A DNA stretch of 64,000 nt from NCBI GenBank assembly GCA_028281765.1, contig JANQJF010000087.1:202436-266435 (forward strand), in the 5' to 3' direction. The notes beneath the pieces were generated by a model that worked only from the letters and a program-made list of their open reading frames with translations, did not search any database and was not told the origin of the DNA. How positions within the stretch are numbered: the stretch's first letter is position 1; every line of letters starts with the position of its first letter. Shown here one piece after another: positions 48,172 to 56,478 of this stretch. This stretch comes from Planctomycetota bacterium. GTDB lineage: Bacteria; Planctomycetota; UBA1135; UBA2386. The position numbers and the translations under genes are program-made.

Positions 48172-50220
48172 TCACGCGGGGACGGATACTTGGGATGAGG
48201 TCTCGACCTTGCGTGCGGGAGCCGTCTCTTGATAGCTCAGCACGACTGCATTCGGGATCACGCTCGTGACCGCTTCCGCGAGGAACGGGCGGAGTGAGGA
48301 GCGCGTGATGAGGACCGGATCGCGGCCGTCGTTGGCCATGCCCGCGAGCGCGCTCGCGGTGCCATCGACGAAGCGCGAGAGGAAGCCCGGCGGGAGGGTG
48401 TTGAGTCCATCGGTGCCGGCGACCGCGTCGGAGAGCGCCTTCTCGAGCTGCGGCTCGATCGTCGCTGCGTGCAGCGTGCCCTGCTCGTCGAGCAGCGGAT
48501 CGACGATCGTGCGCGCGATCGCGGCGCGGACCTTCTCGGTCAGCATCTGCGGATCCTTCGAATCGGTCGCGGCGTCGGCGAGGCTCTCGAGAATGACCGG
48601 CAGGTTGCGGATCGAGACCTTCTCCCGTAGCAGGCGCGTGAGCACCGACTGGATGTGTCCGATGTTGAGCACGTTCGGGATCAGCTCGTCGACGACGGCC
48701 GGAGCGGCTTCCTTGACGTTGTCGACGAGCGCCTTCACGTCGTCCCTGGAAAGGAGCTCGGCGGCGACTCCCTTGATGACTTCCGTCAGGTGCGTGACGA
48801 GGACGGACGGCGCGTCGATGACCGTGTAGCCCTGCATCTCGGCCTGGTCCTTCTCGGTCTGTGAGATCCAGCGCGCGGGGAGCCCGAACGCGGGCTCGAC
48901 GGTCTCGACACCGGCGATCTCCGGCGTGCGCCCGCTCGGATCCATCGCGAGATAGTGGTTCGCGCGGAGCTCCCCCTTCGCGACGCACTCGCCGTTGAGA
49001 AGGATCTGGTAGCCGTTGGGCTCGATCTGGATGTTGTCCTTCACGCGGATCGGCGGAACGATCAGTCCGAGCGTCGACGCGAACTGACGCCGCACGGCAC
49101 GGATGTGTTCGAGCAACCCGCCGTGCCGACCGGTCTCGACGAGCGAGATCAGCCGGTAGCCGATCTCGATACCGAGGCGGTCGATCGTCAGCAGGTCTTC
49201 GATCGAAGGTTCCTGCGTCTGCTCGGCCTGTCGTTGGGCTTCGAGCTCTTCGGGGGTGGGTTCCGGGACCGGATCGAGCGGCTTGCCGGACGACAGATAG
49301 AACAGCGCACCCGCGAGGCACAGGAACGGGATCGTCGGCATCCCGGGCAGCAGGGAGATCGCGCCGAGGATGACACCGACCGACCGCAGCGCGCGCGGAC
49401 GCGTCAGCAGCTGTTCGCCCATCTCGGAACCGAGACCGGCTTCGCTCGCGCTCTTCGCGGTGAGGATGCCGGCCGCGGTCGAGACCAGGAGGCCCGGGAT
49501 CTGCGAGACGAGACCGTCACCGACGGTCAGGCGCGTGTACTGCTGGAAGGCTTCGCTGACTTCGAGGCCCTGGTCGGCGATACCGATGACGAGACCACCG
49601 ACGATGTTGATCGCCGTGATGATGATGCCGGCCACGGCATCCCCGCGGACGAACTTACCGGCACCGTCCATCGACCCGTAGAACTGGGCTTCCTTGGCGA
49701 GTTCGGCGCGTTTCCGCTTGGCTTCCTCGTTCGAGATGATCCCGGCGTTGAGGTCGGCGTCGATCGCCATCTGCTTGCCGGGCATGGCGTCGAGCGTGAA
49801 TCTCGCCGCGACCTCACTGATCCGGTTCTGTCCCTTCGTGATCACGACGAACTGGATGATCACGAGGATCAGGAAGATAACGACACCGACGACGTAGTTG
49901 CCGCCGATCACGAACTTGCCGAACGTCTCGATGATGTTGCCCGCGTCGCCGTCGAGCAGGATCAGACGCGTCGAGGCGACGTTGAGCGACAGTCGAAACA
50001 GTGCCGTGAACAGCAGCACGCTCGGGAACGTCGAGAAGTCCATCGGCCGCCCCGTGTTCAGGACGGTCATGACGATCAGCAAACTGATCGTGATGTTGAG
50101 CGTCAGCAGCGCGTCGAGAACGACGGGCGGCATCGGGATCAACATCACCGCGAGGACCCCGATGAGGATCAACGCGAGGTATTGGTTCTTCTTCGGTGCA
50201 GTCGAAACAGCGTCGGTCAT
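48172..50220 (-). CDS. flhA: Flagellar export gate protein FlhA
   Basis: 682 residues. Eight membrane helices in the first 310 residues include the FHIPEP-type loop RFTLDAMPGKQMAIDADLNAGIISNEEAKRKRAELAKEAQFYGSMDGA. The C-terminal cytoplasmic domain (about 335-670) docks chaperones and substrates. It is the largest part of the type III export gate. It begins 6 bases after tandem stops TAG TAA of flhB. Confidence 0.97.
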   Translation of the reverse strand: MTDAVSTAPKKNQYLALILIGVLAVMLIPMPPVVLDALLTLNITISLLIVMTVLNTGRPMDFSTFPSVLLFTALFRLSLNVASTRLILLDGDAGNIIETFGKFVIGGNYVVGVVIFLILVIIQFVVITKGQNRISEVAARFTLDAMPGKQMAIDADLNAGIISNEEAKRKRAELAKEAQFYGSMDGAGKFVRGDAVAGIIITAINIVGGLVIGIADQGLEVSEAFQQYTRLTVGDGLVSQIPGLLVSTAAGILTAKSASEAGLGSEMGEQLLTRPRALRSVGVILGAISLLPGMPTIPFLCLAGALFYLSSGKPLDPVPEPTPEELEAQRQAEQTQEPSIEDLLTIDRLGIEIGYRLISLVETGRHGGLLEHIRAVRRQFASTLGLIVPPIRVKDNIQIEPNGYQILLNGECVAKGELRANHYLAMDPSGRTPEIAGVETVEPAFGLPARWISQTEKDQAEMQGYTVIDAPSVLVTHLTEVIKGVAAELLSRDDVKALVDNVKEAAPAVVDELIPNVLNIGHIQSVLTRLLREKVSIRNLPVILESLADAATDSKDPQMLTEKVRAAIARTIVDPLLDEQGTLHAATIEPQLEKALSDAVAGTDGLNTLPPGFLSRFVDGTASALAGMANDGRDPVLITRSSLRPFLAEAVTSVIPNAVVLSYQETAPARKVETSSQVSVPA

Positions 50221-50226
50221 GACTTA

Positions 50227-51312
50227 CTACGCCGCTCCTTCCCGTAGTCGGTAGACGTGGCTCAGAACGGCGGCCACGGCCTGGTAGAACTTCTCGGGGA
50301 CCTCGTCGCCGACCTTGACGGCGCGGAACAGCGCGCGCGCGAGCGGCGGGTCCTCCATGAGCGGCACGTCGTTCTCTCGCGCGATGCGCCGAATCTCGAA
50401 CGCGGCTTCGTCCGATCCCTTCGCGACGACTTCGGGCGCGCGATTTGCGCCGCGGTCGTACTTCAGTGCGACGGAGAAGTGCGTCGGGTTGGTGATGACC
50501 ACATCGGCCTTCGGCACGGACTCCATCATCCGCTGCTGCGCGATCTCCATCGCGGCCTTGCGGAGACGGCTCTTGATCAACGGGTCACCGTCGGTGCGCT
50601 TGCGCTCGTCGTCGACTTCCGTCTTCGACATCATCAGGTTCTTGATGTAATCGAAGCGCTGCCACGCGATGTCTCCGATCGACAGCAGCAGCACGATCAG
50701 CGAGACCCAGATCAGGATCTCGAACGCGGTGCTCGCGATGAGGCTCACGGACTCGGCGAAGCTGCCGTGCTCGTACATCATCGTGAACTCGGGCATCCGC
50801 GCCTGCAGCACGAGGTAGAGGACGCTGCCGAGTGCCGCGAGCTTGAGCGCCGAGATCACCGTCCGCATCACCGAGCTCAGGCTGAACAGCTTGCTCATAT
50901 TCGAGACCGGGTTCAGCCGCTCGAGCTTGATCTTCATCGCCTCGCGGCGGATCTTGAAACCGATCTGGCCGTAGCCGCACAGCATCGTTGCGAAGACGAA
51001 GACCAGCATGAGCGTCAAGAACGGCCACGCGATCGCGAGCAGCAGTTCGTGCAGCTCGAGGATCGCGTCGGTGATCGTCGCGCCGTCGATGTAGTGCCGC
51101 GTCAGGTCGACCTGCAGACCGTGGCGCATCCGGCCCTTCAGCGCGTCCATCAGCCAGTAGCCGAAGTTCATCAGGATCAGGACCGCGATCAGCAGAGTGC
51201 CCGCGGTCACGAACTCCTTCGACAGCGGCACTTGCCCCTTGTTCGCGGCTTCCGCGAGCCGTCCGGAGGTCGGCTTCTCGGTCTTGCCTGAATCGTCTTT
51301 GAAGATACCCAT
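50227..51312 (-). CDS. flhB: Flagellar export switch protein FlhB
   Basis: 361 residues. Four membrane helices precede the cytoplasmic domain with the autocleavage site NPTH (in ADVVITNPTHFSVALKYD). The N-terminus DDSGKTEKPTSGRLAEAANKGQVPLSKE is typical. FlhB cleaves itself and, with FliK, switches export from hook to filament. Confidence 0.97.
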   Translation of the reverse strand: MGIFKDDSGKTEKPTSGRLAEAANKGQVPLSKEFVTAGTLLIAVLILMNFGYWLMDALKGRMRHGLQVDLTRHYIDGATITDAILELHELLLAIAWPFLTLMLVFVFATMLCGYGQIGFKIRREAMKIKLERLNPVSNMSKLFSLSSVMRTVISALKLAALGSVLYLVLQARMPEFTMMYEHGSFAESVSLIASTAFEILIWVSLIVLLLSIGDIAWQRFDYIKNLMMSKTEVDDERKRTDGDPLIKSRLRKAAMEIAQQRMMESVPKADVVITNPTHFSVALKYDRGANRAPEVVAKGSDEAAFEIRRIARENDVPLMEDPPLARALFRAVKVGDEVPEKFYQAVAAVLSHVYRLREGAA

Positions 51313-51341
51313 CGCGCTATCCGGTCAGGTCTGCTGTGTGG

Positions 51342-52118
51342 TCAAGCTCCGTCGAACATGTCGCGGGTATCGAGGATGACGGCTTCGATGACGCGCTCCA
51401 GGAACGGGGCGCCCTCGACCAGGAAGTAGATCGCCGCGATGAACGCGAGCAGGATTCGCAACCCGAAGCTGAACTCCATCAGGTTGATGTTCTGCACCGC
51501 GCGAGCGAGCACGACGAGCGTGACCGTCAGCAGGATCATCACTCCGAAGATCGGGATCGCGTACTGGAGTCCGTACTCGATCGATCGACTGAGGATCCCC
51601 GTCATCCGCTCGTAGACGAGCGCGTAGTTGAACGGCTGGCCGACCGGAATCACCGTGTAGGTGTGCCGCAGCACCCGCAGCAGATCGTGATGCAGGTTCA
51701 GCTGGAAGATCAGCATGAATCCCATGATCTCGAACAGCTGCGCCATGGGCGTCGACGACGTGCCCGTCTCCGGGTTCATGACGCGCGACATCGAGAATCC
51801 CATCTCGTGCGCGATCACCTCGCCGGCGATGCTCAGCAAGAACGTGATCGAACGCAGCGCGAACCCGCAGGTCAGGCCGATCAGCAGCTCCCGCGTGACC
51901 ATCACGATCAGGTCGAGCACGCCGTTCGGATCGACCACCTGCATGCCGGTCGTCCACCAGAGGATCGACCCGAGAGACACGGCGAGGATCAGCCGGAGCA
52001 TGCGCGATGCCGCGTCCGAGCCGAAGCTCGGTACGATCGCGAAGAACGCACCTGCGCGCACGAAGTGCAGCAGCAGGCCCGCCAAGTGCTCGTACAGCCA
52101 TTCCGCGTCCAGTCCCAT
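51342..52118 (-). CDS. fliR: Flagellar export protein FliR
   Basis: 258 residues with six membrane helices and family segments VRAGAFFAIVPSFGSDAASRMLRLILAVSLG and GEVIAHEMGFSMSRVMNPETG. It is part of the FliPQR export channel in the inner membrane. It lies 13 bases after fliQ. Confidence 0.95.
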   Translation of the reverse strand: MGLDAEWLYEHLAGLLLHFVRAGAFFAIVPSFGSDAASRMLRLILAVSLGSILWWTTGMQVVDPNGVLDLIVMVTRELLIGLTCGFALRSITFLLSIAGEVIAHEMGFSMSRVMNPETGTSSTPMAQLFEIMGFMLIFQLNLHHDLLRVLRHTYTVIPVGQPFNYALVYERMTGILSRSIEYGLQYAIPIFGVMILLTVTLVVLARAVQNINLMEFSFGLRILLAFIAAIYFLVEGAPFLERVIEAVILDTRDMFDGA

Positions 52119-52130
52119 GCAGCAGTCGGA

Positions 52131-52409
52131 TCAGATCGCGAATGGTCCGTAGTCCGCGAGCGATGCGAACAGCGACATCGCGAACTCCTTGAGGGTCCGC
52201 AGGATCCACGGCATCAGGATCAGCAGCGTCGTGACGACGGCGAGCATCTTCGGCACGATCGACAGCGTCTGCTCTTGCAGAGCCGTGATCGTCTGGAAGA
52301 GGCTGACCGCGAGGCCGACGAACATGCCGACCAGCAGCGCCGGCGCGACGAGCATCAGCGCCGTGATCAGCGTCGCCTTGCCCAGGTCGATCATCGTGAG
52401 TTCGTCCAT
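52131..52409 (-). CDS. fliQ: Flagellar export protein FliQ
   Basis: 92 residues with two membrane helices separated by a Thr/Gln-rich loop (LFQTITALQEQTLSIVPKM), the standard FliQ size and pattern. Four copies join FliP and FliR in the export channel. Confidence 0.95.
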   Translation of the reverse strand: MDELTMIDLGKATLITALMLVAPALLVGMFVGLAVSLFQTITALQEQTLSIVPKMLAVVTTLLILMPWILRTLKEFAMSLFASLADYGPFAI

Positions 52410-52431
52410 GGATGTTGCTTCTCGGGAGTTA

Positions 52432-53343
52432 CTACGGGGTTACGGTGAAGCTCTGGGCCAACGATCCGACGACCAGGTTCCAGCCGTCGACGAGAATGAA
52501 GAGGAGCAGCTTGAGCGGCGTCGACACGACGATCGGCGGCAGCGTGAACATGCCCATCGAGATCAAGATCGAAGAGATCACGAGGTCGATCGCGATGAAC
52601 GGCAGGAAGAGCACGAAGCCCATCTGGAACGCCGTCTTGATCTCCGACAGGATGAACGCCGGCACGACCGCGTAGAACGGCACGTCCTCGCGCGAGTCGA
52701 GCTGCGGCGACTTGTTCAGCTCGAGGATCAGACCGAGATCTTCTTCGCGAGTCTGGTCCAGCATGAACTTGTTCATGCGTCCCGCCGCGATGTCGAGCGC
52801 CTCGCGGAACTCCATCTGCTTGGCGACGTACGGCTCGTACGCCGACTCGTAGATGTCCGACACGACCGGCGTCATGATGAAGATCGTCATGAACATCGCG
52901 AAGCCGGTCACGACCATGCGCGGTGGCAGTTCTTGGATCGACATCGCGCGCTTCAAGAACGACAGCACGATGATGATCCGCGTGAATGACGTCATCGTCA
53001 TGACGATGGCTGGCGCGAGCGACAGCAGCGTCATCATCAGCACGATCTCGAGCGCGCTGCCGAGATTCTCCGGTTCGGTCGAGCCCGCCGACAGGTTGAA
53101 GCTGAGAGACGGACCGGACGATCCGGTGCCCTGCGTTGCGGGCGAGATCGAAGTCGAGCCTGGCGTCGTGACGCCGCCGCCACCCTGGGGCGTCGTGTTG
53201 GTCGCACCCGGGGCCGGGGTGTTGGCCGACGTGGCGAGACCGGCGCCGGTACCCGCAGGCGGGGGTGTCCCTTGCGTCTGCGCGTCCGCCTGCGAACACA
53301 GCAGGCCGAACAGCGCGATGAGGATCCAGAGCGCTCGCATCAT
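52432..53343 (-). CDS. fliP: Flagellar export protein FliP
   Basis: 303 residues. After a signal (FGLLCSQADAQ) comes a Thr/Pro/Gly-rich stretch of about 60 residues not found in enteric FliP. The membrane core is normal: SFTRIIIVLSFLKRAMSIQELPPRMVVTGFAMFMT, VVPAFILSEIKTAFQMGFVLFLPFIAIDLVISSILISMGM. It forms the core of the FliPQR channel. Its ATG overlaps the fliO stop. Confidence 0.96.
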   Translation of the reverse strand: MMRALWILIALFGLLCSQADAQTQGTPPPAGTGAGLATSANTPAPGATNTTPQGGGGVTTPGSTSISPATQGTGSSGPSLSFNLSAGSTEPENLGSALEIVLMMTLLSLAPAIVMTMTSFTRIIIVLSFLKRAMSIQELPPRMVVTGFAMFMTIFIMTPVVSDIYESAYEPYVAKQMEFREALDIAAGRMNKFMLDQTREEDLGLILELNKSPQLDSREDVPFYAVVPAFILSEIKTAFQMGFVLFLPFIAIDLVISSILISMGMFTLPPIVVSTPLKLLLFILVDGWNLVVGSLAQSFTVTP

Positions 53344-53948
53344 TCGGCGCCTGCCCCCACGCGCTGCAGGAGGTTCTTGAAGTTCGCGATCTTGGCCGCG
53401 ACTTGCGGGTTGGGCTGCTGCGTCGATGCCGGGCGAGTGCGCGCCGGTGCGGCCGGTCGCGGGATCACCATGTCCCGCGGCACCGCGCCACCCTCGGAAT
53501 CGTCACCGTCGATGCCGGGACGCGCGAGGATCTCCGCTTCGTCGCTCGCAGCCGTCGCGACGTGTGCGCCACCCTGCAGCACGTTGAGGTTGCCGTCGCA
53601 TTCGCCAACGAGCAGCACCTCGTTGTTGAACTCGACGGCGTGGATCGCGTGCTTCTGCGAGAGTCGCATGCTCTGACGGAGAACGACGTATTGACCGTCG
53701 CCGATCGGGCGGCTGCGCTGCGCGCGGCGCAGCACGGCGATGCCGACGCCGCCGAGCAACAGCACGCCGACGAGCGTGGCGGTCACTTGCCACACGCTAG
53801 GCATCTCCGGGAGCGCGGTGCGGCTGGTCCGCGTCGGCTCCGAGTTGGTCCGCTCGGGCGACTGTTGGGACTGCGGTTGCAGCGGGCCCAAGAACAAAAC
53901 CAGAGCGATTGCTGGCGGCAGCAACAGCCACTTCAACTTCGACTGCAT
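53340..53948 (-). CDS. fliO: Flagellar export assembly protein FliO
   Basis: 202 residues from ATG 53948, preceded by AAGGAA; the longer frame upstream to 54071 runs through the promoter and is not used. A signal-like helix at 8-24 and a second helix (VTATLVGVLLLGGVGIAVLRRA) surround a Ser/Thr-rich loop. The cytoplasmic part has the FliO strand pattern GDGQYVVLRQSMRLSQKHAIHAVEFNNEVLLVG. FliO helps FliP assemble. Confidence 0.86.
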   Translation of the reverse strand: MQSKLKWLLLPPAIALVLFLGPLQPQSQQSPERTNSEPTRTSRTALPEMPSVWQVTATLVGVLLLGGVGIAVLRRAQRSRPIGDGQYVVLRQSMRLSQKHAIHAVEFNNEVLLVGECDGNLNVLQGGAHVATAASDEAEILARPGIDGDDSEGGAVPRDMVIPRPAAPARTRPASTQQPNPQVAAKIANFKNLLQRVGAGAE

Positions 53949-54008
53949 CGACTTCGATTCCTTGCTCGTGATCCAATCCGCACGTGAGGGTGCGGGTGGC
54001 TTCGCATG

Positions 54009-54024
54009 AGCAAGGCGCGTGCCA
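54009..54024 (-). promoter_or_regulatory. Sigma-54 promoter of the fliO-fliP-fliQ-fliR-flhB-flhA operon
   Basis: TGGCACGCGCCTTGCT on the minus strand is a full match to the -24/-12 consensus TGGCACG-N4-TTGCW. It lies about 60 bases before the fliO ATG. The predicted start is near 53998. An activator and RpoN must be encoded elsewhere. Confidence 0.7.
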
Positions 54025-54135
54025 CGCGCGTATCCACAAGATGTGGGGTACGCCCGATGCCATGGCGTCAACGCTTCGTCGCGATGCGCGACGGCGCCGT
54101 CGTCAGTATCGACAACAGCGCGCTACACTGCGCGC

Positions 54136-54321
54136 GTGAGTGCCGACCAGCAGAAGCGCGAACTCGTACACAAAGTCAACAATCTGATCGGCGTGATCTA
54201 CACGCAGGCAGCCGTGGCGCGCGCGGATCGCAGCGTCGAGGGCATGCTGCGAGTGATCGAACTGATCGAGACCGCGGCCAAGGAGACGGCGGAAGTCGTG
54301 CAAAGAACGCGCGGATCCTGA
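54136..54321 (+). CDS. Stand-alone histidine-kinase H-box (DHp-like) miniprotein
   Basis: 61 residues from GTG 54136. RELVHKVNNLIGVIYTQAAVA strongly resembles the phospho-acceptor helix of two-component histidine kinases (H-x-x-NNL), and the following charged helix (VEGMLRVIELIETAAKETAEVVQR) matches the second DHp helix. The catalytic ATPase domain is absent. It is divergent from fliO and converges with the CheX/receiver-like gene. It may be a phosphotransfer or dimer partner for a receiver protein. Confidence 0.6.
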   Translation: MSADQQKRELVHKVNNLIGVIYTQAAVARADRSVEGMLRVIELIETAAKETAEVVQRTRGS

Positions 54322-54327
54322 GTCCCG

Positions 54328-55272
54328 CTATTCCGACTTCTCGGGCTCCGGGAGGTCGGCCATCATCGGCTCGAGGCGCGACATCAGTTCATCCTCTTCG
54401 AGCGGCCAGCCGACGATGACGTCGGCCTTCGACAGGAAGCCCTGCACCACGCGCTGGCGCGACGGTTCGCGGACCACGAGCGCGACCTTGCACGCCGCGT
54501 CGTACTCCTTGAGGCGCTTGCACCAGTCGAACCGGCGCTCACCTCGAATCGGGACGTCGATGAGCACCAGCTTGCCACGGTACGCGGCAGGGTTGGGCAC
54601 TTCGGCTTCCGGGCGGTTGTCCAGATCGAGGCCCAGGCGCCGGCAGGCGCGACGCACGAGCTCGTACGGTTCCGAGTCCGACAGGTAGCACGCGATCGTT
54701 CCGCGAGTCGGCACGTTGGCCAACATTTCGCTGAACGCGGCCGCCGAGACCGTCTTGCGCGGCTCCGATTCACCGGCGGCCCACGCTTCCGCAGAACCAC
54801 GATCTACCGCGAGCGCGAGGTCTTTCTCGGCCCCGTCGTGTTTGAGCGTCGCGCGAAACAGTGCGTAGATGCCGTCGCCGATCAGGCCATTCGGATCCTG
54901 ACCGTCCTTGATGACGCCGGAGCTCTCGAATCCAGGACCGATGTTCGTCCCGGTGGTTGCCTCCAAGCGTTTCTGAATCGCGCTACAGGCAGCCGTGCCG
55001 AGCTCCTCGAGCTTCTCCGGCTCCGCGCCACCGAGGATGACCGCGACGCCACGGCCCGCGAAGCCTCCCTGTAGGGAGCCGCGCGCGACCGCGAATTCGT
55101 CTCCGAGTGCCCGGAGCACGTCCGGCCCCTTGTGCGTCGTCAGCTGTCCGCCTTCGAGCGTCGCTTCGCTGCCGGTCGTCGCATGAATCGACTCCGCAAC
55201 GGCGCGTGCCAGGTCGTCGAGCTGCTCGACGAGCTTGCTGGCGAGATCCGAGTTGAGGGCTTGGTTCGTCAC
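54328..55272 (-). CDS. Putative CheX/FliN-like and degenerate receiver-like protein
   Basis: 314 residues. The N-terminal 180 residues (FAVARGSLQGGFAGRGVAVILGGAEPEKLEELGTAACSAIQKRLE) have the alpha/beta pattern of CheC/CheX/FliN-related domains. The C-terminal 120 (TIACYLSDSEPYELVRRACRRLG, GKLVLIDVPIRGERRFDWCKRL, DVIVGWPLEEDELMSRL) look like a receiver domain with one Asp in LVLIDVP but without a normal Lys. It lies at the end of the c-di-GMP-controlled operon and may act in chemotaxis or motor control. Confidence 0.55.
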   Translation of the reverse strand: MTNQALNSDLASKLVEQLDDLARAVAESIHATTGSEATLEGGQLTTHKGPDVLRALGDEFAVARGSLQGGFAGRGVAVILGGAEPEKLEELGTAACSAIQKRLEATTGTNIGPGFESSGVIKDGQDPNGLIGDGIYALFRATLKHDGAEKDLALAVDRGSAEAWAAGESEPRKTVSAAAFSEMLANVPTRGTIACYLSDSEPYELVRRACRRLGLDLDNRPEAEVPNPAAYRGKLVLIDVPIRGERRFDWCKRLKEYDAACKVALVVREPSRQRVVQGFLSKADVIVGWPLEEDELMSRLEPMMADLPEPEKSE

Positions 55273-55287
55273 GGCTGGGTGCGGTGC

Positions 55288-55518
55288 TCAGTGAGTGGTC
55301 TTGAACGCATCGGGTTGCGCGACCGTGTGTGCAGGCACGTCGGCAACGTCCAAGTCGATGAAGATCGAGTCCCCACCCACTTCATGCGATTGCGCACGAG
55401 TGGTCGCGTCCTCTGTCGCGATCTCACGAAGCATCCCGTGCCGCTCTTCGCGCCGTGTCAGCGGGCGCGTGAGTTCGTTCGGCCGGGCGTCGACAGTCGT
55501 GATTTCGTTCCTCCCCAT
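55288..55518 (-). CDS. Small hypothetical protein
   Basis: 76 residues from ATG 55518. It ends in the acidic stretch GGDSIFIDLDVADVPAHTVAQPDAF. It fills a 340-base gap between the HDOD and receiver-like genes in the same direction. There is no known family, and the support is from codon pattern and position only. Confidence 0.45.
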   Translation of the reverse strand: MGRNEITTVDARPNELTRPLTRREERHGMLREIATEDATTRAQSHEVGGDSIFIDLDVADVPAHTVAQPDAFKTTH

Positions 55519-55612
55519 CACATTCGTTATCGACTCGGGCGGGCTCGGTACCTGAGTCGCGCCACGCCCGGTTTCGAATTCTCGCTGGCAACGAGGGTTT
55601 CGTCCCGACTGC

Positions 55613-56470
55613 TCACACCATGTTCACGAGTTCGGCGGAGCCCTCGATCTCTTCGAGGACCTCGGTACCGATCGCGTCGATCTCCGCGGGGGTCATCCCG
55701 AGTCGTTGGAGCGCGACGTCGAGGTACTGGGCCTCGAAGCCAGGCTCCGGCGTGTGTCCGACGCCGATCCGGAGACAGAGGATGTCCGCGGCGTGGAGGG
55801 CTGGCGCGAGGATCGTGCCGGAGGCCATCTCGTCTCGGTCGTGGTGGTGCTTGATCGCGAATCGCAGATCCGGCGGCAGCGTCCAGCGATCGATGACGAA
55901 CGCGGTCACCTGGGCGTGGTCGATGCCGTACACGCGGCGTTCGCTGTTGATTAGCTCGTCTTCGCACGGGCTCACCTGCAGTTCCAGCGAGCCGTCGTAG
56001 AGTTCGAGGAGCTGCGCGAGCGCGATCTTGCCGAGGTTGTGCAGCACGCCCGCCGTGTATGCCGTGCCCTGATCACAGCCGCCGACGCGCGCGATGATCT
56101 TCTGTGTCGCTGCTGCGCAGCCGATGCTGTGCTGCCAGATCACCCTGGTCGACAGGTAGGGGATGTCGAGGTCGATCGGCTTGAAGTAGTTCGACGTGCA
56201 CGACGTGACGACCGTGCGCACGATGTTGCGGATGCCGAGAAAGCTCAGCGCCTGCGGAATCGATGAGATCTCGTTCTGCAGCGCGAAGAGACTCGAGTTG
56301 CAGAGGTTGAGGATCTTGGTGGTCAGTGCAGGGTCCGTGCGGATGAGTTCGACCAGGTCCTCCATCGAAAACTCGACGTCGTTGACGACGCGCATCACAC
56401 GCATCGCCACGCCCGGCAAGGGCGGCATGTCGTCGATGAGTCGGCGGAGGTCGCGGGCGATTGCCTGCAT
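55613..56470 (-). CDS. HDOD domain signalling protein
   Basis: 285 residues. The HDOD domain spans about 12-210: LPPLPGVAMRVMRVVNDVEFSMEDLVELIRTDPALTTKILNLCNSSLFAL, RVIWQHSIGCAA and TAGVLHNLGKIAL. Metal and nucleotide-cleaving residues of HD proteins are only partly kept (HNLGK instead of HDIG). HDOD proteins often join c-di-GMP or motility control. It starts 8 bases after the sigma gene, so they form an operon. Confidence 0.92.
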   Translation of the reverse strand: MQAIARDLRRLIDDMPPLPGVAMRVMRVVNDVEFSMEDLVELIRTDPALTTKILNLCNSSLFALQNEISSIPQALSFLGIRNIVRTVVTSCTSNYFKPIDLDIPYLSTRVIWQHSIGCAAATQKIIARVGGCDQGTAYTAGVLHNLGKIALAQLLELYDGSLELQVSPCEDELINSERRVYGIDHAQVTAFVIDRWTLPPDLRFAIKHHHDRDEMASGTILAPALHAADILCLRIGVGHTPEPGFEAQYLDVALQRLGMTPAEIDAIGTEVLEEIEGSAELVNMV

Positions 56471-56478
56471 CCGGCCCT

